Notes: generated by a model from the letters alone, not told the origin. A stretch of DNA of 64,000 bases from Capitella teleta (GCA_000328365.1 KB296645.1:185927-249926); one strand, 5' to 3'. Shown: positions 12,461-28,275, counted from the first letter of the stretch. Numbers and translations: made by a program.

Positions 12461-15400
12461 GGCAATCTAATGCTATCTCGGTTCCATGCGCTATTAACTT
12501 GTGCTCACATTTCTGTGTTCTACCTATACCAGCCACACTGTTGATCAGCATTTATCATTCCTGAGGTTAAACGAATAATGCAAACGAGGTCAAATGTCTC
12601 AAAGGTCAAAGTTTATTATTTTGATTGATGGTGGCAGCTTTTGTGTATTGCAAATTTTATTTCTCGAGGGATTTGTGAACCAAAGAATTCTGAATTCTGA
12701 ATTCGACCAACCATTACGATGCATAATCCAGATGTAAAAACCATAATGATATTGAACGTTTCTTGATTCTCAACCTTATGAAATCATCTATGAATATTTC
12801 GCTGAACAAACATGATCCCCAGCAACTCAATCGGCGGAGTAAATGGGGCGATGAAACTGCGCAGCTTTATGCGGCATTTTATGAAGCAGACGAATCCGTT
12901 GACCGCCTCAACTCGCTTCCCTCCTTCATAGAAGCCCTCTTCATCTCCTTGACGTTTATCGCCATCCCCACAACTGCGTGATTCCCGATTGCCAACCACG
13001 TGACCTCGTTTGACCTCGACAAAAAGCTCGGTCCTCTGACATTTGCGCCTGCATTCTTTTTCTCACTTCTGAACGAGATCGACAATCAACACTCGTCACT
13101 TAGTCGAAATGCGTTGAAACAAAACGCCGCGCGAGACCTTCGCACCTAGTTCGCTTTTTCGTCGCATCCGTCATTTGGGTCTGCGTCTCTGTGAGGAGCA
13201 TGAAGAATTTGCTCAAACATCGCTGAATATTGTGTTCAGGGAGTAATTAGTTCTGCCCGTGTATAAATCCACCCCTCTTAATCAAACTTGACCTTCTGAA
13301 CAACTGCAGATGCATGCGCCTTTTCACACATACAATGCTCAGACAATCACCATAAATGGGTAATCGTAAGTCAGACGAAAAGACCTCGCTCTCCGAATAT
13401 GCTGAAGATTGACGCCAAATTGAAACGGGGAAAAAACATCTGTGCTTGACGTGGTTCAGTAATCTCACATCTGAATATAAATCATTGCTCTTGTCAAAAG
13501 ATCTTAGCTCCGGGCATGGCATCCCTTGATTGTGGCTGCCTCGATTCGATCACTGGTTGAATGAACGCGACTTCGCTCAAGGAATTCGCCACTGAATAAA
13601 ACGACAAACGAAATTGACGCTATGTATACTCATACCATATAACAGGGTCCTGTGGCAAAGGAATACACATGCTATATAGATGAGTGTTTCCATTGATTCA
13701 ATTATATTTAATTATAGAAGTAAATTAGTGTACATTTCCAACAGCAACGAGTTCTGGTGAAACGAGTCAGGTAGCGGTCCAATCAATTCCATTTATTGAA
13801 TATTGAATTACAAAGACTTGTGATGTTACTGAATTGGTTTAATTACATATGTAATATATGATTAAGGTTGTTTACCGTTTTCTTGGGGTAGTGTTGACTC
13901 TTTATCTTCTGTGTATGGACATGAATGCCGGTCCGAATGATATCCACATCGATACAAGTGTTCAAATGTCATGCATGGCTCTGGATGAAGATAGCGATCT
14001 GGACCATCTAAACTCGCCTCATAATTAAACCAGTGAGAATATACGATGAATAGCATTCCAGTCTTTCATAAAATTAATCACAATTATAATTCCAGCCCAC
14101 GCAGCACCGTCTACATCCAGAATCACAGGATATCGCAACATTTTATAGCTGGTCAGAATATATGCAAAACCGTAGAAACGTTTGGTGATATTCCCTGAGC
14201 CTCACGCTGAAGCATCGGTTTTTGATGACCAGCGAAAGAGCAGAAGTAAAATACGGATCGAGAAGCAATTTTCGGATGAATTTTGTAGCTTTGGACTTCC
14301 GGTTCTGAATCAGGATTGATTAGTCAAAGGATTCTGAGGTAGCTACTTGACTTATTACTTATAATTGGTCGTAATATTCCTCGGATCCACGGTTTAAAGC
14401 TTGGGAGTCACGCGATGTTATACTTAATTGATGACGGTCGTTACGTCATCACGGTGTCCCTTGATTGAGATTGTTGCATCACCCAAATTAAAGACGAATG
14501 CAACCAAAGTAAAGAAGCTAATCACGGCTATATAGCCGTGCAGCCAACGATGAGAAAAACAGAACACACTCGCTGAGGACTTCCGAGAAATTCTCGGATA
14601 GATACGTACCTCAATGGAAGACATTTCCAGCTCTCTTTGAGCCACCTCGGTCAATGACCTCTCTTGTGTGGCGGAGGAGGTATTTCGTAAGATTGGTATG
14701 ACGCAATCGGTCAGGTGGCGATCCTTGACCATTTGGGCACAATTTCGATGGATGCCGAGAATCGAGTATATCAAAGAGGACACCCCGATTCAAATGATTT
14801 ACTAACCCTGTGATTGATCATTGGCAATCGTTAATTAGAACGATCGTATTCACGGTAGTAAATGACCTCATCCGTGGTTTCAATGGTCAATTAGAATACG
14901 AACCCAGTGCTTTATCCTGGATTAATGGGACACACGCTCTCATTGCGGTAAATTACGCCTCATTCACCTCTGGAATCAAAGCAACCTATCTGATATAGCG
15001 TTGTGGCACTTAATCGAGGCATAACGTGCGATTAAAGGGAGGGACGTCAGGCACAGAAATAGGATGAGCTAGTCTCTGATTTATTCTCTATTTCTCAAAT
15101 GCGAGGGAGCACCAAAGAGTGTTATGCAACCGCTTCTCGAACAATCTGCGCCCGAAATCGGAGAACACTAGCAAACTGGACCCTGGTCAGCCTAGTGTTG
15201 CCATCCATGATGAGCAATTGCGCAATCGACGATTGTCTTGAACACAACAGCACACGAAAGCGCCCTCACTCTTTTCATGCTTGTACTGATTGATTAATGT
15301 TACGTCATGCTCTTATGAATAATCGGTTTTCTATAGCTAAATGTATCTCCTGGTTGTGTTGAATAGCAGACGTTCAAATTAACCTGTATATTCGTAGCAC

Positions 15401-16970
15401 TTTTATTACATCTTGGTTTAATTTCAATTCAATTTAAAAACTTTTATTCAGACCAAATGTTTCACGCAAACCAATAAAAAGGAAAGAGTGAAAGAAACGT
15501 GAATTAGTTGTACATATATAGACAAGCAAAGAAAACGTACAAAATATTGCTATTAAATGATTGATTCCAAAAACGCTAAATTCTGGATTTAAAGACACCA
15601 CTCTCAATGTCGTATTGATTAACTAGTGCGGCTGTTGTTCTATTAGATGACTTATTCAGCCGACATATAAACCGGAATAGGAAATTGCTTAGGGCAGGGG
15701 CTAAACGCCAACAAATCTAGGTATCTAGGCAAATGTATTAAAATGCACCAATCATCATTGTAAGCTGAATACAATAGAAGATACTTAGTTATGACACCAT
15801 AGATACGAAGTATATATCGATACATTAAGGTACAATGGTCAATCACTCATCTATTAATGTGACTGCATTGGTCTGACGGTCACTCTGCTGACTTATTCTG
15901 CAAGTGACTACGGTGAGTGTCTTGGTGACTAATTCGGCCCATTTGTTGTTCAAATCATTGTCTTGTTGTCTGGCGTCTCTGCATTAAACCCCTTCTGTGT
16001 TTGTGGCATAAATTACATACTCCAACGTAATTCATGGTGAACAAGAAATATCGTACCTCGCAACAACAGAATTGTGCAACGTACATGATAATATTTGAAG
16101 CCTGACCCATAATTTCTGACCTCATATGTTCCCTCATAGGCTCCGGATGACGTCAGCCTCCTCAACTGAAATCAACCCTGGAACCCACATTCAGATACCT
16201 GTCTTGGGACATTGGTGCACTAAAGCTTCCATTCACAATTAACGCTCCTCGTCGTCACACTGTATGAAGCTTGTAATTTGATGAATGAATTTGCACGAAA
16301 CAAACAAAATGGTTGATGGTTGTGTCTGGCCATTATTCTGTCAATAGCCACACACGCAAACATCAACGCATTTCTACTGTTTAATAAAATGTCTCATTGC
16401 AGTGCAAATATGGCGACATTCTGGCATTCTCATCGCGCTAAATTATTCAAGCAGGTGCCTCTGATCACCAATCGACGAAGGTATCCGACAGAGGAGTCTT
16501 TATAAAAAAAGAAGAAGAAGCAGGAATTGAATTACATTATTTACTTTAATTGGCGTACAGAAATCACTCCACTACGATCATGCTCGCTGTGGTCTCATGT
16601 TTGCAGCGCTGTATCTCTTCTTTGTACATAATAATATATATGTACTCATTTAAACCAAATCAGAGACGAACTCGTTAGTAGCATAATATATTTTGGAAGT
16701 CGGTAACAAATTGGGGGCATTCCTCTCTGAGCAATTTTCATTTCAGATTCAAGCAATTTCTGTAATACCTATAGATGTAGCGGTTGTTTATGCTTGCCAA
16801 TTTTTGTAATTCCATTCAGCTCATAAATTGGTGACATCAAATCATAGAAATCCATAGAAGTGATTAACAAAATGTTTCTCTGCTACTGCTGCTGCTCATA
16901 TATCTATGGTTAAAACATTTCATTCCCACACATGTCAGTCTTCAGCAATAAAACTACTCCGATCTCAAGA
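12461..16970. other. Non-coding stretch
   Basis: No gene or RNA recognised. A segment at about 15420-15465 (minus strand ending in GAATAAAAGTTTTTAAATTG) looks like the 3' tail of a LINE, but no coding part accompanies it. Confidence 0.5.
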
Positions 16971-16978
16971 CATATCGG

Positions 16979-17245
16979 ATGGATTGCCGGGTAAATGCAA
17001 TAGAGCACGATTTGTTGGATATCGAACAGAATCTGAAGCATCGTTCGTTGTTAAACGTTTCGTATGATGAGTCACGTTTTTATTCGACGCTTTTGGAGGC
17101 TAAGATGAGGAAACTGACTCTGAGATCTCACTTTCTCTATTCTGGTGCTTTTATTTTTACTGTTCCATGTTTATGGAATCAATTGCCTTATCTTAAAACA
17201 TTAGATCTGCTCAATCATTTTCTGTGTTTTTTTTTTTTTTTTTTT
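16979..17245 (+). mobile_element. Probable LINE ORF2 C-terminal fragment
   Basis: The frame contains LRSHFLYSGAFIFTVPCLWN followed by QLPYLKTLDLLNHF. This resembles the R-S-x-F-x-x-x-G ... P-x-L-W-N-x-L-P ... segment near the end of LINE ORF2 proteins. It runs into a poly(T) tract at 17230-17245. No RT motif is present; only weakly supported. Confidence 0.35.
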
Positions 17246-17584
17246 ACATCAAAATTGAACATTTTACTCTCTAGCAGAGCATATTCTGAACAAATTTAAT
17301 TCAATGTTTTTTATTATTATTTATTATTCCATTTCATATTTATTTTCAATTACTACACGTTGTGAACTTTTAACATTTGTAAAATGCGTTTGAATCCGAA
17401 TTGATCCGCCTGTACTGAATGCTTATCTTCGTTCCTTGCCAATTCTTGGTCGTATATCTCCATACACAATCTCCAGAATACTCTATGCCGTTGTGAACTG
17501 TATACGCCAATTCTTATTGTCATGGTAACCAGAAACAAACCTAACATAAATTCAAATCACTGGAATGCAATTTTTGAAAGTCGC

Positions 17585-18397
<813 letters not shown>

Positions 18398-18528
18398 NNN
18401 NNNNNNNNNNNNNNNNNNNNNNNNNNNNNNNNNNNNNNNNNNNNNNNNNNNNNNNNNNNNNNNNNNNNNNNNNNNNNNNNNNNNNNNNNNNNNNNNNNNN
18501 NNNNNNNNNNNNNNNNNNNNNNNNNNNN
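18398..18528. other. Assembly gap (131 N)
   Basis: Run of unknown bases. Confidence 1.
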
Positions 18529-21500
18529 TCGACTTTATGTTCGAGAAATTCAATCTTGCAGCACCCTCTATTCAAGTAATAATCACAGAGCAAATTGAAA
18601 GAAAAGGAGAAGAATTAACACAAATCACACAAAGCAACACAAGATACAATTGTGATGCACTGATGTGAAAAAAATAGTGCATAGTGCACCAAAATCAGTG
18701 CACACTATCATCAGTAAGAAATTCAGCGATGATCGAGAGACTTGTCTAAGCTATCCGAATCTCTGCTGCTCATTTAAGAAATAAAGAGGTCGCGTCCTCA
18801 CTAGTCCAAGAGCTTCTCCTTTAGTTTTTGCATGCGCTGTGACTTCTGTCAAGATTGTATGTGTTAGAGATGCCAAATAGAGTGTCCCGCGATTAATGGA
18901 TATCAATTTTTCAACTGTCGAGATTATTTTCACAAGTTGAATTCCCTGTTATCTCAGGAGAAACCGGCTCCATCGACGTAAGGCCGGTTGGTGCGACTGC
19001 AGAGTGCTCTCTGACTCGCAAGCACTGATTTTTATGTTTAAAAGGTTTCTCAACCGTTAGTTATGCCTCGTCAAATATTAACACTGATGACCGCGGTCTA
19101 CAGGGACCATTGCTGTCATCGAAGCAACACGTAACTGTGTTGGCCTCAGGACCATACCGGACCAACAAGGATCGCCAGGGCGGTTACACGGATCCGTGTT
19201 GATCCGACACCTCTATGGAACGAGGGCATATAAGCGCAGGGCTTCCACAACACCCTCAAAACGACATCCGTCATTTCTAAATTGAGTTGTGGGGTTAACG
19301 CGGCGCCCAGGTGAGTTTACGGTCAAGTCACTTCCACGCGAGGGGCAGAATTAAGACCGCAATGATCGCATAAATCAACTAAAGGGAATTCATAATCATA
19401 TATTATTATGACGTCAGTTCATCGCAAGGGGGCGTTGTGCAGAAATCTCGTCTATCGCCTCAATTATCCCTGCAATTCTAAGAGTGTTGCATCGTGACTA
19501 CGCGAGGCCTTGAAAAACATGCGCGTACGTGCACGAGTGGAGTATATATGTTGCAGTGTGAAATAAGCACGCGTTTAATGAACTCACCTGCAATCAATAC
19601 CTGCGCAGTGAGGTGGGCGTCATTCCATCGGTGCATCGCAAAGGGAAGTCCCTCCGGCAGATGGCGATCATGGGCGGCATGCAAGATGTCGACGGTCGAC
19701 GAGGTAATGGGCAAGCAAGGATGATGTCACTCCACATCTGCCAGACACACTCCGAGGGCGACGTGTCCTGAAATCGACAGATGACATGGAGCTGAGCTGG
19801 GCGCCGCTTTCGACACTGATGGGAAGATGCGGTGTTTGCATGCAAAAGAGAGGATTCGCCTCACGTTGATGGTAATCTGGCCATGTTAACGCCTCTAAAG
19901 GCGAATGTAGCTCTGCGGGGGGGCATGAAGGAGTGCGTCCTCGGTTTAATGACGTAACAGGCACACGTGCCAAAAGGAGATCTTCGTTTATAGACCCTAA
20001 ACGGGCATTGAGAAAACCCGACGTCACGTGATGGGTCACGTGGAGTGTGAAAAGGTCAAGGACACACGGGAACATTGGCCGACCAACGTGGTCACTTCCG
20101 GTGACTTAGTCTAAAGACAGATTTTCCACGAGTAGAAGATCAAAGCTTTTCTTTTTCAAGTTTATATAATGACCAGCCTCACGGCCGACTTGAATGAAGG
20201 CGATTGTGCAGTTTTGTAGGCGAATTATTCTCCATTTAGTTGGCGACCGAACAGCCAAGGACCTTCATTGCTAAGTAACTCAATGACGCTCGATGTTAGT
20301 GGCTCTATTGAGTCTGTCGACAGCGGTACCTTCGTGTCTTCTATTGAATAAAGCGTAATGCACAACACGAAGACGAACTCGCTCTGTCTGCTTGCGGCTC
20401 TTAGCAAAGAGGATTCTTTGATCTTTGCGGGTCAATGCTCTGAATGTTTGCAATTATTATATAACAGTAGGCTGGGTAAACACAATGCAAGTGGACCAAA
20501 TTGCCAACGCAGTAAAGCAATTTGCATCATTCAAATGACTCGAATGTGGTCGTCCGGTGCGTTAATTAAGGTCAGGGGCGTGGCCAGAGTGGGGTTAGCG
20601 ATGTCATATCAGTTGAGGTTCAAGGGGTAGGGTTAGGGTTCCACGTTTCCTCAAAATAATCGCTAAGAGGTTGTACTTGCTGAGGGTTACAGAGCGCTTA
20701 TGAGTTACACTCTTTTATGATTTACACTCTTTTATGATTGACACTCTTTTATTATTAAGAGTGCCCACCGCGGCGTGGACATTCCAGCACTTCAATGTAA
20801 TTCTGAATTCCAGATTACTCTCACATCCATGCATTAAAGGAGGCCATATGCACAGTAACAGGTTCTTAACAGGACCAAGATGCCTGCTCGCCAATCCTGT
20901 TTCAGTACTCTACGATCCTGGGAGTACTTTTGGGAGCATGGTGCCATCTTTTGGATGCATACAAAAGGACCTCTGATTGTTTTGAACAAATATGCGTCAT
21001 GCAATATAGACAGAATGCCGTTTGAATATTCCAGAAAATACAGAGGTTTCTTTATGCTTTTAATTGAAAGTCGGATATTTCAGCCGCTGAATATTAGACG
21101 CTTGTGGAAAGGTACTTGAACGCTTCCGCATCAAACTCACACAAACTAATAATGATCTCATAGTTTTCTCCCTAATTGAATAATACACAAATCATACGAT
21201 ACATTTATGAATAAAATCCCACGTACGCTCAACCGAACATATCAACCCATCCTCACCGACTCTCGATCAGTGTGCCGTAGATCTTTAGATCACCCTGTGT
21301 AATAATATCTTTTAACTAAAGCAATTTTTAAATAAAATAACAGTATGCTCTCTCACGGCCCTTATTCCGCATGGCATGACGTCATCAACGTAGAAAATTA
21401 AAATTGTGAAGAAAAAGGGATTCTGAAAGTCTCAAATTCCTTTTTATCTCCTAGGGAATTTAATCAGCAAATGTGATATATCAGGTCTTAGAATGTGTCT

Positions 21501-24500
21501 GTCAGTCAAGACTCTTTAAGGATGTAAATTGCAGTCAGACTATTGACGATTATTATAATATATAACTATATTATATATTATTACAATATATCGATCATTT
21601 GCTGCTATTTCAATGCAATCAGAGATCATCTTTTAAAAAGAGCAACGAAAAGAAATCTCGGCAAGATCCCTGTAGCCGGTGCGGTCTGCTTGCCAATGAT
21701 CAAAGGGGTCACTGTATCTGGTTCAGATCTCAGCTGATTAAAGAGGTCAAATAATCTCACAATCCAATCTAGAGTCACATCCGCTGGATGTCAACACTCA
21801 CTGCATGGTCGAATCATTGGACAATGTCCTGAATCACGTGACCTCGGGAGAAGGCTCAGAGAGAACACCTGAAAAGGGACAGATTTTACCCCACTCCCCG
21901 CAGAACTCTTGTAAGTGCCAACCGCAGGCTTGCTAATGGTGGTCCGTCCTCTAATATCACGTATCGAGTAAAGGGGTTGATACTCTCTGCGTTTTTCCCC
22001 GTTGGGAGTCGAGGAAGCACTCATATGAGTACGTGACGATCACTGTTGAGACAAATTATGTAACCGGATTTTCGTGAGAAAGGAGAAGAGCTTAGGACAA
22101 ACAAAGGTTGCAGAGAAGCCGAAGTGATTCTTCGCTTACAAATCGAATGAAGCTGTTTTCCTTCCTGCTTTTCGTCCTTGTAAAAATGCGATTAAGGTCC
22201 AACTGATTCGTGACCCATCCGCATTAATACGATACCTGGAATATTGCATAACCCTAGAAATTGTTTCGTGAGAAGAGGTAACGCAACCCACCCAATAAGC
22301 CAGGTCAATTTGGATGACATAAGCCACATGAAGGCGTACATGCAATTATGTCCTTCCTTCTTGTAACACGTATGGGGAGAGTATGGACTGATTCCTCCTT
22401 CCATGAAGAGCATATTCTGCAGAAACGAAGGGAAGCTATATTATGTGAGTCATGCACTGTCGCAGCAATCAGTCTAATTGAGTGTTTCAGAGGCCAAGCA
22501 ACAAGAGAGAGAGAAAACAAAACAGAAAATAAACATTGCATGACAGCCACGCAAGCAGTGCTCAGCGAAGGAGCCGACCCAAATGTCGGTGCTTGTAGTT
22601 GCTTAAAATTAATGGCCAACAAACGTAGAGCTCTGAAATATTGGAACTACCCTTTCATTGCACCAACAATGGTTCAGTAAAAATTCGTGCTGCATAACTC
22701 TCTGTTGAGTGCCTGCAATAATAAATACACACCCACACCCTTCCATGGTTATGATTGCGTCACGTATTGGCATAAAATACTATGATTAATTGCGGCTGAA
22801 TGCCAAGAGTCGCTCTGCCTCTTACGTATGTATCTGAGATGGCGGTGACCTGAACGATACTTGGACCAACAGAGCCATGGGTTCGCTTTCATGTTTTCGC
22901 TCAAGGAAGCAAGTTGCCACAGATTCGGATTTCATGGCTTTTGCCGAATACATTTAACAATAACTCAGCTGAAAATTGGTGCACCATCAGGATTGGTTTG
23001 CATGGAGCCAAACTCGTCTTCGGTTTACTTCCATTTCCCTTTAAAATTTATGCTCAAAATACGAATGAGCGGTGACGAGTTAATTACAGAGTATGCAAAT
23101 GATTAGTCTCATATGAAGACGATGTTTGATCAGATGTTTGATATGAACCTATAGGCCTAGGTCCTACGAGCCGATGGTGCGGCTGACTACAATGTCAGAT
23201 CGAGCCAAAGCAGCTGAATTATACACGCTTATACACAGGGAAGAAATTATGATGTTTTATAAGAATTACACAATGGCAATAACATATGGCTAAAGATTTG
23301 ACATAAAAACCAATGTTATGAAACCGTGAAATTCTAGGACACGGGTGGAAACGCTCTCATTGACATATATACTGCTACAGAAATCCAATTTTGATGTAAT
23401 ATCAACAAGTAGTTTACTGTTCATTTCGTGTCAAGCATATCAGATTAAATAACAGCTCTCAGTTGGAATAAAAGATACAATCTGAATAAGCGAATTAACT
23501 TGCGTGTGCTATGAAATGAAGACTTTGAGATAAACTGATTGGAATTAATCCTTCGGAATTGTACACACTTAATTTGAACTGAATTTTAAGTGATGTTCTA
23601 TTGACTCATAGCACCAATTGATAGCATTCCGTGCCAAGAACACCATGCCTGGATGCAAGCGTAAGGAAATAATGCATTCCGAAAATATCGGGGTTAGCAT
23701 TGCGCCTATGGGAGAATGGCTTCCATTACGAAGTATAAGAGGCAAACGTCAGCTGAGGGCTTGCCGTGATTGGTCCCGTTCCCCTCATGAAGCTATCGAT
23801 TTCAGCCAATCAGAGCAGATCCATCTTCGCCATAAAAAGACATCTTTGTTGTTTACGAAACGAAAGCGCATGCGTGGTGCACTCTGGCTGACCTTTTTAC
23901 TGTTTCAGGATGAGAAACCATGGTAAGTGGATACAAATTCAACTGTCAATTTAAGACTTTTTGAACCTACTATCATCATAATTCAGTAATATAATTATAG
24001 CATTTCAATTTACTTGCGCCTGCTAGTGCGCATATTCGTTCTTACATTCTCACAACCTTTGTTGTTGCTTATATTGAGTGGGTCAAAAGTAGTCTTATCC
24101 ATGTTAAAGATTTCAATTGCCAGTGCGCTTCTCCGATAAAATCTTTAAAAAAAAGTCGCTGTGTAAAAACCAAGCAAATTTCAGAGAAATAAATACCTGG
24201 TAGGGCATATGAATAGTTTAACATTTCCTTTCATTTCTATTCCAAGTTTTTCAACAGTGATGCCGATTTATCTCAATCAAAAGAGAGCACCCAACATTCG
24301 GTGATATTATGATTATTTTCCCTTTCAGCCCTTAACCATGGATGAGCATCATTTGAATGCCCAAATAAGGTATTGCTCTCTGATTTGTGAACATAATTAT
24401 TAGTACACGCTGCTGCACTTGGTGACCCGTTGCACACTAGCATGCGGGGGGTGGTCGTTGAGTTGTAAATTTTAATTAGTGATCACAAAACAGAAGGAGT

Positions 24501-25684
24501 CTTTCATTTTTATCAGCATATTAATTTCACAAGAAATGAATACCCTAGTAATGGGGCATAAAAAATTAAGTGTAATTCTGGTACGCAGCATATCGAGTAA
24601 AGTAACGACCTACTCCAGAAGTATAACAACAATGAAAAAGATATAACAAATGCGAAGTATAATACTCACTAAAATAAACTTTTTTTTTTGCCGAAAAGTA
24701 CGATCACAACGAAGAAATTTACTAGCTGGGCTGAAGATCAAACAAATAAATGCCTGCCTCATTACTTGAATGCTCATTGCGAGGAATTAAGGATCAGATT
24801 GTATACTAATTATGAATGATAGCGTTTCAGGTGAGGCTCCAGTATTTACACGCCCCACGTGATCAAGAATGTCGGTCATCGAAGGGCAGAAAATGCGCGC
24901 GAATTTTTGTTGTTGTTGACGCCGGTCGTTTAAATCGTACGTGTAATCAAAATTAATATCTCCATACATCCAATATACTCTTCTTCTTAAATTACTGTTA
25001 TAGGATGAACGAACTGTTCCTCCCATAATAGTATGTCGAGTTTCAATTGAACTGTTCTGAGCACGTCGCCTTGGCATATTCAACAAAAGGCTCCCCTGAA
25101 ATCCGGCTTCAATTTTGACCGGTCACGTGACCCCAATAAGGATTCTATAATTTCTATGGGTAGAAGGGACACTTGCAAAAAGACACGAGCAGCGACCACT
25201 TTATATTATCGTCAAAAGTGACTGAATGTGTTCTTTTTCTCACTATGAATATAGCGTGAGAGATGGTGGGGATTATACTCTTAAAATATAAATGATAACG
25301 CATAAATTAGAATGTTTGTATAACTCCTGTTAAATTACTGAATGCGTAAGTGCGTTATGATTCAGAATCGGCACATGCGAGTGCGTTATGTTTGCACGAC
25401 GGAGCATCTATTGCACTCGTTCGATAGCAATGGGATTTTACCTCCGACAACAGACATGGATTCAAACACACCGGTGTGCGTGTATTTCATTTTTTTTCGA
25501 ATTTCAGATGCACGAATTTTGATTCATTGTGCAATTTTTGTATTCATTTCTTGGACATTTTTTTTTTCAATCAACACTTCATTTTTCACCAATGCAGAGA
25601 GCGGCTATTTTTGTAATTAACCGATAATATAACCAATAAAAAATAACCGCATAAGCTCATATTAGCCAGCATTTTGTTTCTTGC
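18529..25684. other. Non-coding stretch
   Basis: No gene, RNA gene or coding transposon recognised. Holds a 17-bp triplicate (20704-20754) and a short telomere-like run GGGGTAGGGTTAGGGTT (20624-20640). Confidence 0.5.
20704..20754 (+). repeat. 17-bp tandem repeat, three units
   Basis: Three successive units, each containing ACACTCTTTTAT, with one to three differences each. Confidence 0.85.
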
Positions 25685-25891
25685 TTTTATTTTATTTTAT
25701 TTTATTTTATTTTATTTTATTTTATTTTATTTTATTTTATTTTATTTTATTTTATTTTATTTTATTTTATTTTATTTTATTTTATTTTATTTTATTTTAT
25801 TTTATTTTATTTTATTTTATTTTATTTTATTTTATTTTATTTTATTTTATTTTATTTTATTTTATTTTATTTTATTTTATTTTATTTTATT
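25685..25891 (+). repeat. (TTTTA)n pentanucleotide array, 207 bp
   Basis: About 41 units with no interruption visible. It may be an expanded poly(A)-type tail of a minus-strand retroposon ending in CAGCGTTACAATAAAATAAA, but no coding part is recognised. Confidence 0.97.
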
Positions 25892-27708
25892 GTAACGCTG
25901 GGTTTCGTTTGGGACGTAGGATTGGTTGTCTTTGGGTCGAGCGTTTTGTGGTTTGGCAGACGACCGCAAGGGGTCGCCTGCGTTAGGGCTTCCGTTTTCT
26001 TGGCACACCATTTGAGAGATTATTAACTGACTGATCATCGCTTTGTGGCCTTCAGCAAAAGTGTGCACCAAACACTCTCATCTGACCAATGCGGGCTCTC
26101 TCTGAGCAGAGGTGCATGTCACTCAAGGTCATCTACGAAGTGGATCCTCAGAGTGACCATTACTTCTCCCTGCCACATCCGATGAGCTATTATTAAGCAT
26201 TCCAAATGTACAAGCCACAGCACGTAGGCTCACTCTCCAGAGCACGCACTAACTGCATTTGACAACAAGTCTCCGCCGTCATTAAACGTGTTCTCACGAG
26301 AGAACGTAATGTTATTCCAAGTTTGCATGATATCTCATGTGGGGATATATTGCAAATTATGCTCAAAACGTCGAATGTGGGTGCGTTATGTTTCAGGGTT
26401 GTCACTTTGATGTCGTGATCAACAAGTGCGTTATGATTGTATGTGTTCGCTTCAACTGGTGTCCCGCTGCAACAGATATCTGACTGAACATCCATATATT
26501 CCTACGTGACCCACATAAGCAATTCTGGTACAGGTCAAAGGTCACGGAGACCGTGCGCGCAATTCTCAAAGCAATGGGTCAAATGTTGCATTTTGAGGGT
26601 GTTCATGTACCCAACAAGAAACCTCCATTAAGCTGAAACACTTAAATACAAATGAACCGAGAATATGTCAATCATTAGAAATGCCTGCTGTCTATCACAG
26701 GTAAACGGGAAAGAAAACATCCAGATGTAATTCATTTTGTTTGACTACAGCGAGGATAATTGCATCGTGAATACGTCATTGTGATCTGTGCCGTGAGAGG
26801 ACGAAGCAAGACGTCCTCGTGTCCCCGTGTGTCCTCGGAAGGAGGACATTCGCATCTGATAGCTCGTTAGGAACAAAACCAGATCAACCATGAAGCACTC
26901 AACGCGCCGTCCAAAGGACGTTTGCGATGCGTCATTGGAAAGGTCAAAGGTCATTGGCTGATTGAGCGCCTTGTCTATTTTAATAAAAGCTTCGTGATCA
27001 CCTCACTTTGGGCACACACCTGAAACAGACAACAGAGCATAAACAACGAGTAATACATTTTTGAGTTTAAAATCTAAAAACATTTTAAAAAGTATATAAA
27101 TGTGTCCTGTGAAATACCTGTTAATTGGTATAGAATTGTATACTAGTTTAATGATAATTCAGATTTGTGCATTGCTAATGAAACGATTTCCAACAACACT
27201 CGTACATTTTAAGTATAAAGAATAATGAAAAAAAAAAAAAAAATATATAAAAAAAAAAAAAAAAAAAATACCGGTTCACTGAAGTAAAAAGAAGTGTTAT
27301 CGATTTCAGACTTTCCTGTTTTGCTTCGCGGTTTCTCAAGTCCCTTGAAGGCGTCTTGAAGTACTCCATTGTTCCCCTGAACACCTTTCCGGTTTCCAAT
27401 CCAGACCCCTGAATTTCGTCAAAATTACTCCGGATGCGATCGGAAACACCAAGATTGGACTTGGATTCGCTGGAGAGGTGTGGCACCCGGAATGAGAGCA
27501 AGCCTTGAATGAAGAAGGAAACGGAGCTACTGTGGATTGTCGCAGCTCCTTGCGTTGGGCCGTGACTTCTGATTAATTTCACAATCGATTGCATAATAAA
27601 TATTACAATTAATATTAAAATGGACAGTTTTGTTTCTTTTTTAATATATTTATAGTACAGGGTTTATTTTTCAATTCCTTTTTTTCTTCTCTCGCCGGAA
27701 TCAATACT
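25892..27708. other. Non-coding stretch
   Basis: Contains a perfect DR1 hormone-receptor half-site pair (26941-26953) and A-rich tracts (27228-27268). No gene recognised. Confidence 0.5.
26941..26953 (+). promoter_or_regulatory. DR1 nuclear-receptor element (candidate)
   Basis: AGGTCA-A-AGGTCA, a perfect direct repeat with one-base spacer, the class bound by HNF4, RXR and PPAR-type receptors. Function here is unknown. Confidence 0.4.
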
Positions 27709-28275
27709 TTATTTATATATGACACATGAGCCTAAATAAATGGATTGTGGCTTGACAAATATATGATTATTACATAGGAACAGATTGACATCATCATGAG
27801 AACCATTGCGCAAGAATATATATATATATATATGAAAATTTGTGGAATTAAATTTGACAGTAAGCGTTTGTGTGTGTGCAGCATTGACACTTGGGGCGAG
27901 CAACATTAAATCATCAACAACATAGGCAAGTGCTCCTGTAAAGTAGTGACCTAAATAACAACCAGCATTTAATTTAAGAAGAGAAACGAACAATTCATCC
28001 TAATATAAACAAAATAATGTCGGAGAAAGGACACCCCCTCTCTGTTTGACCCCATTGCAACATTCAAACATAGACTTACAGTTTTCTTTCTGCGGATTGA
28101 AAACAAAATAATGAACGTAATTAACACGATCAAAAGCTTTTGTGGCATCTAACATAACCACACAAACAGATGAGTTATTACAAGCGTAATATTCTAGTAT
28201 CTCGTGCAACATAAAAGAACAAGTTGTTGTAGAGTGATTGGCTTTAAAGCCGAACTTTTCGGTCTATTGTTTGCC
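27709..28275 (-). mobile_element. LINE reverse-transcriptase fragment
   Basis: Minus-strand frames contain KFGFKANHSTTT (just above 28212), VMLDATKAFDRVNY (RT block with the first catalytic Asp), NGVKQRGGVLSPTLFCLY (RT block 3/4) and LNAGCYLGHYFTGALAY then VVDDLMLLAPS (the YxDD block). The order is correct for a non-LTR RT. About 60 residues are missing between the first two blocks, the YADD motif has become YVVDD, and a stop separates the halves, so it is dead. An (AT)n run lies at 27808-27832. The clade is not determined. Confidence 0.85.

Noticed and set aside
20624-20640. Telomere-like GGGGTAGGGTTAGGGTT
   Set aside because: Only about two and a half units; too short to call an interstitial telomere.
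25674-25986. Frames of repeated FILFY
   Set aside because: Translation of the TTTTA array.
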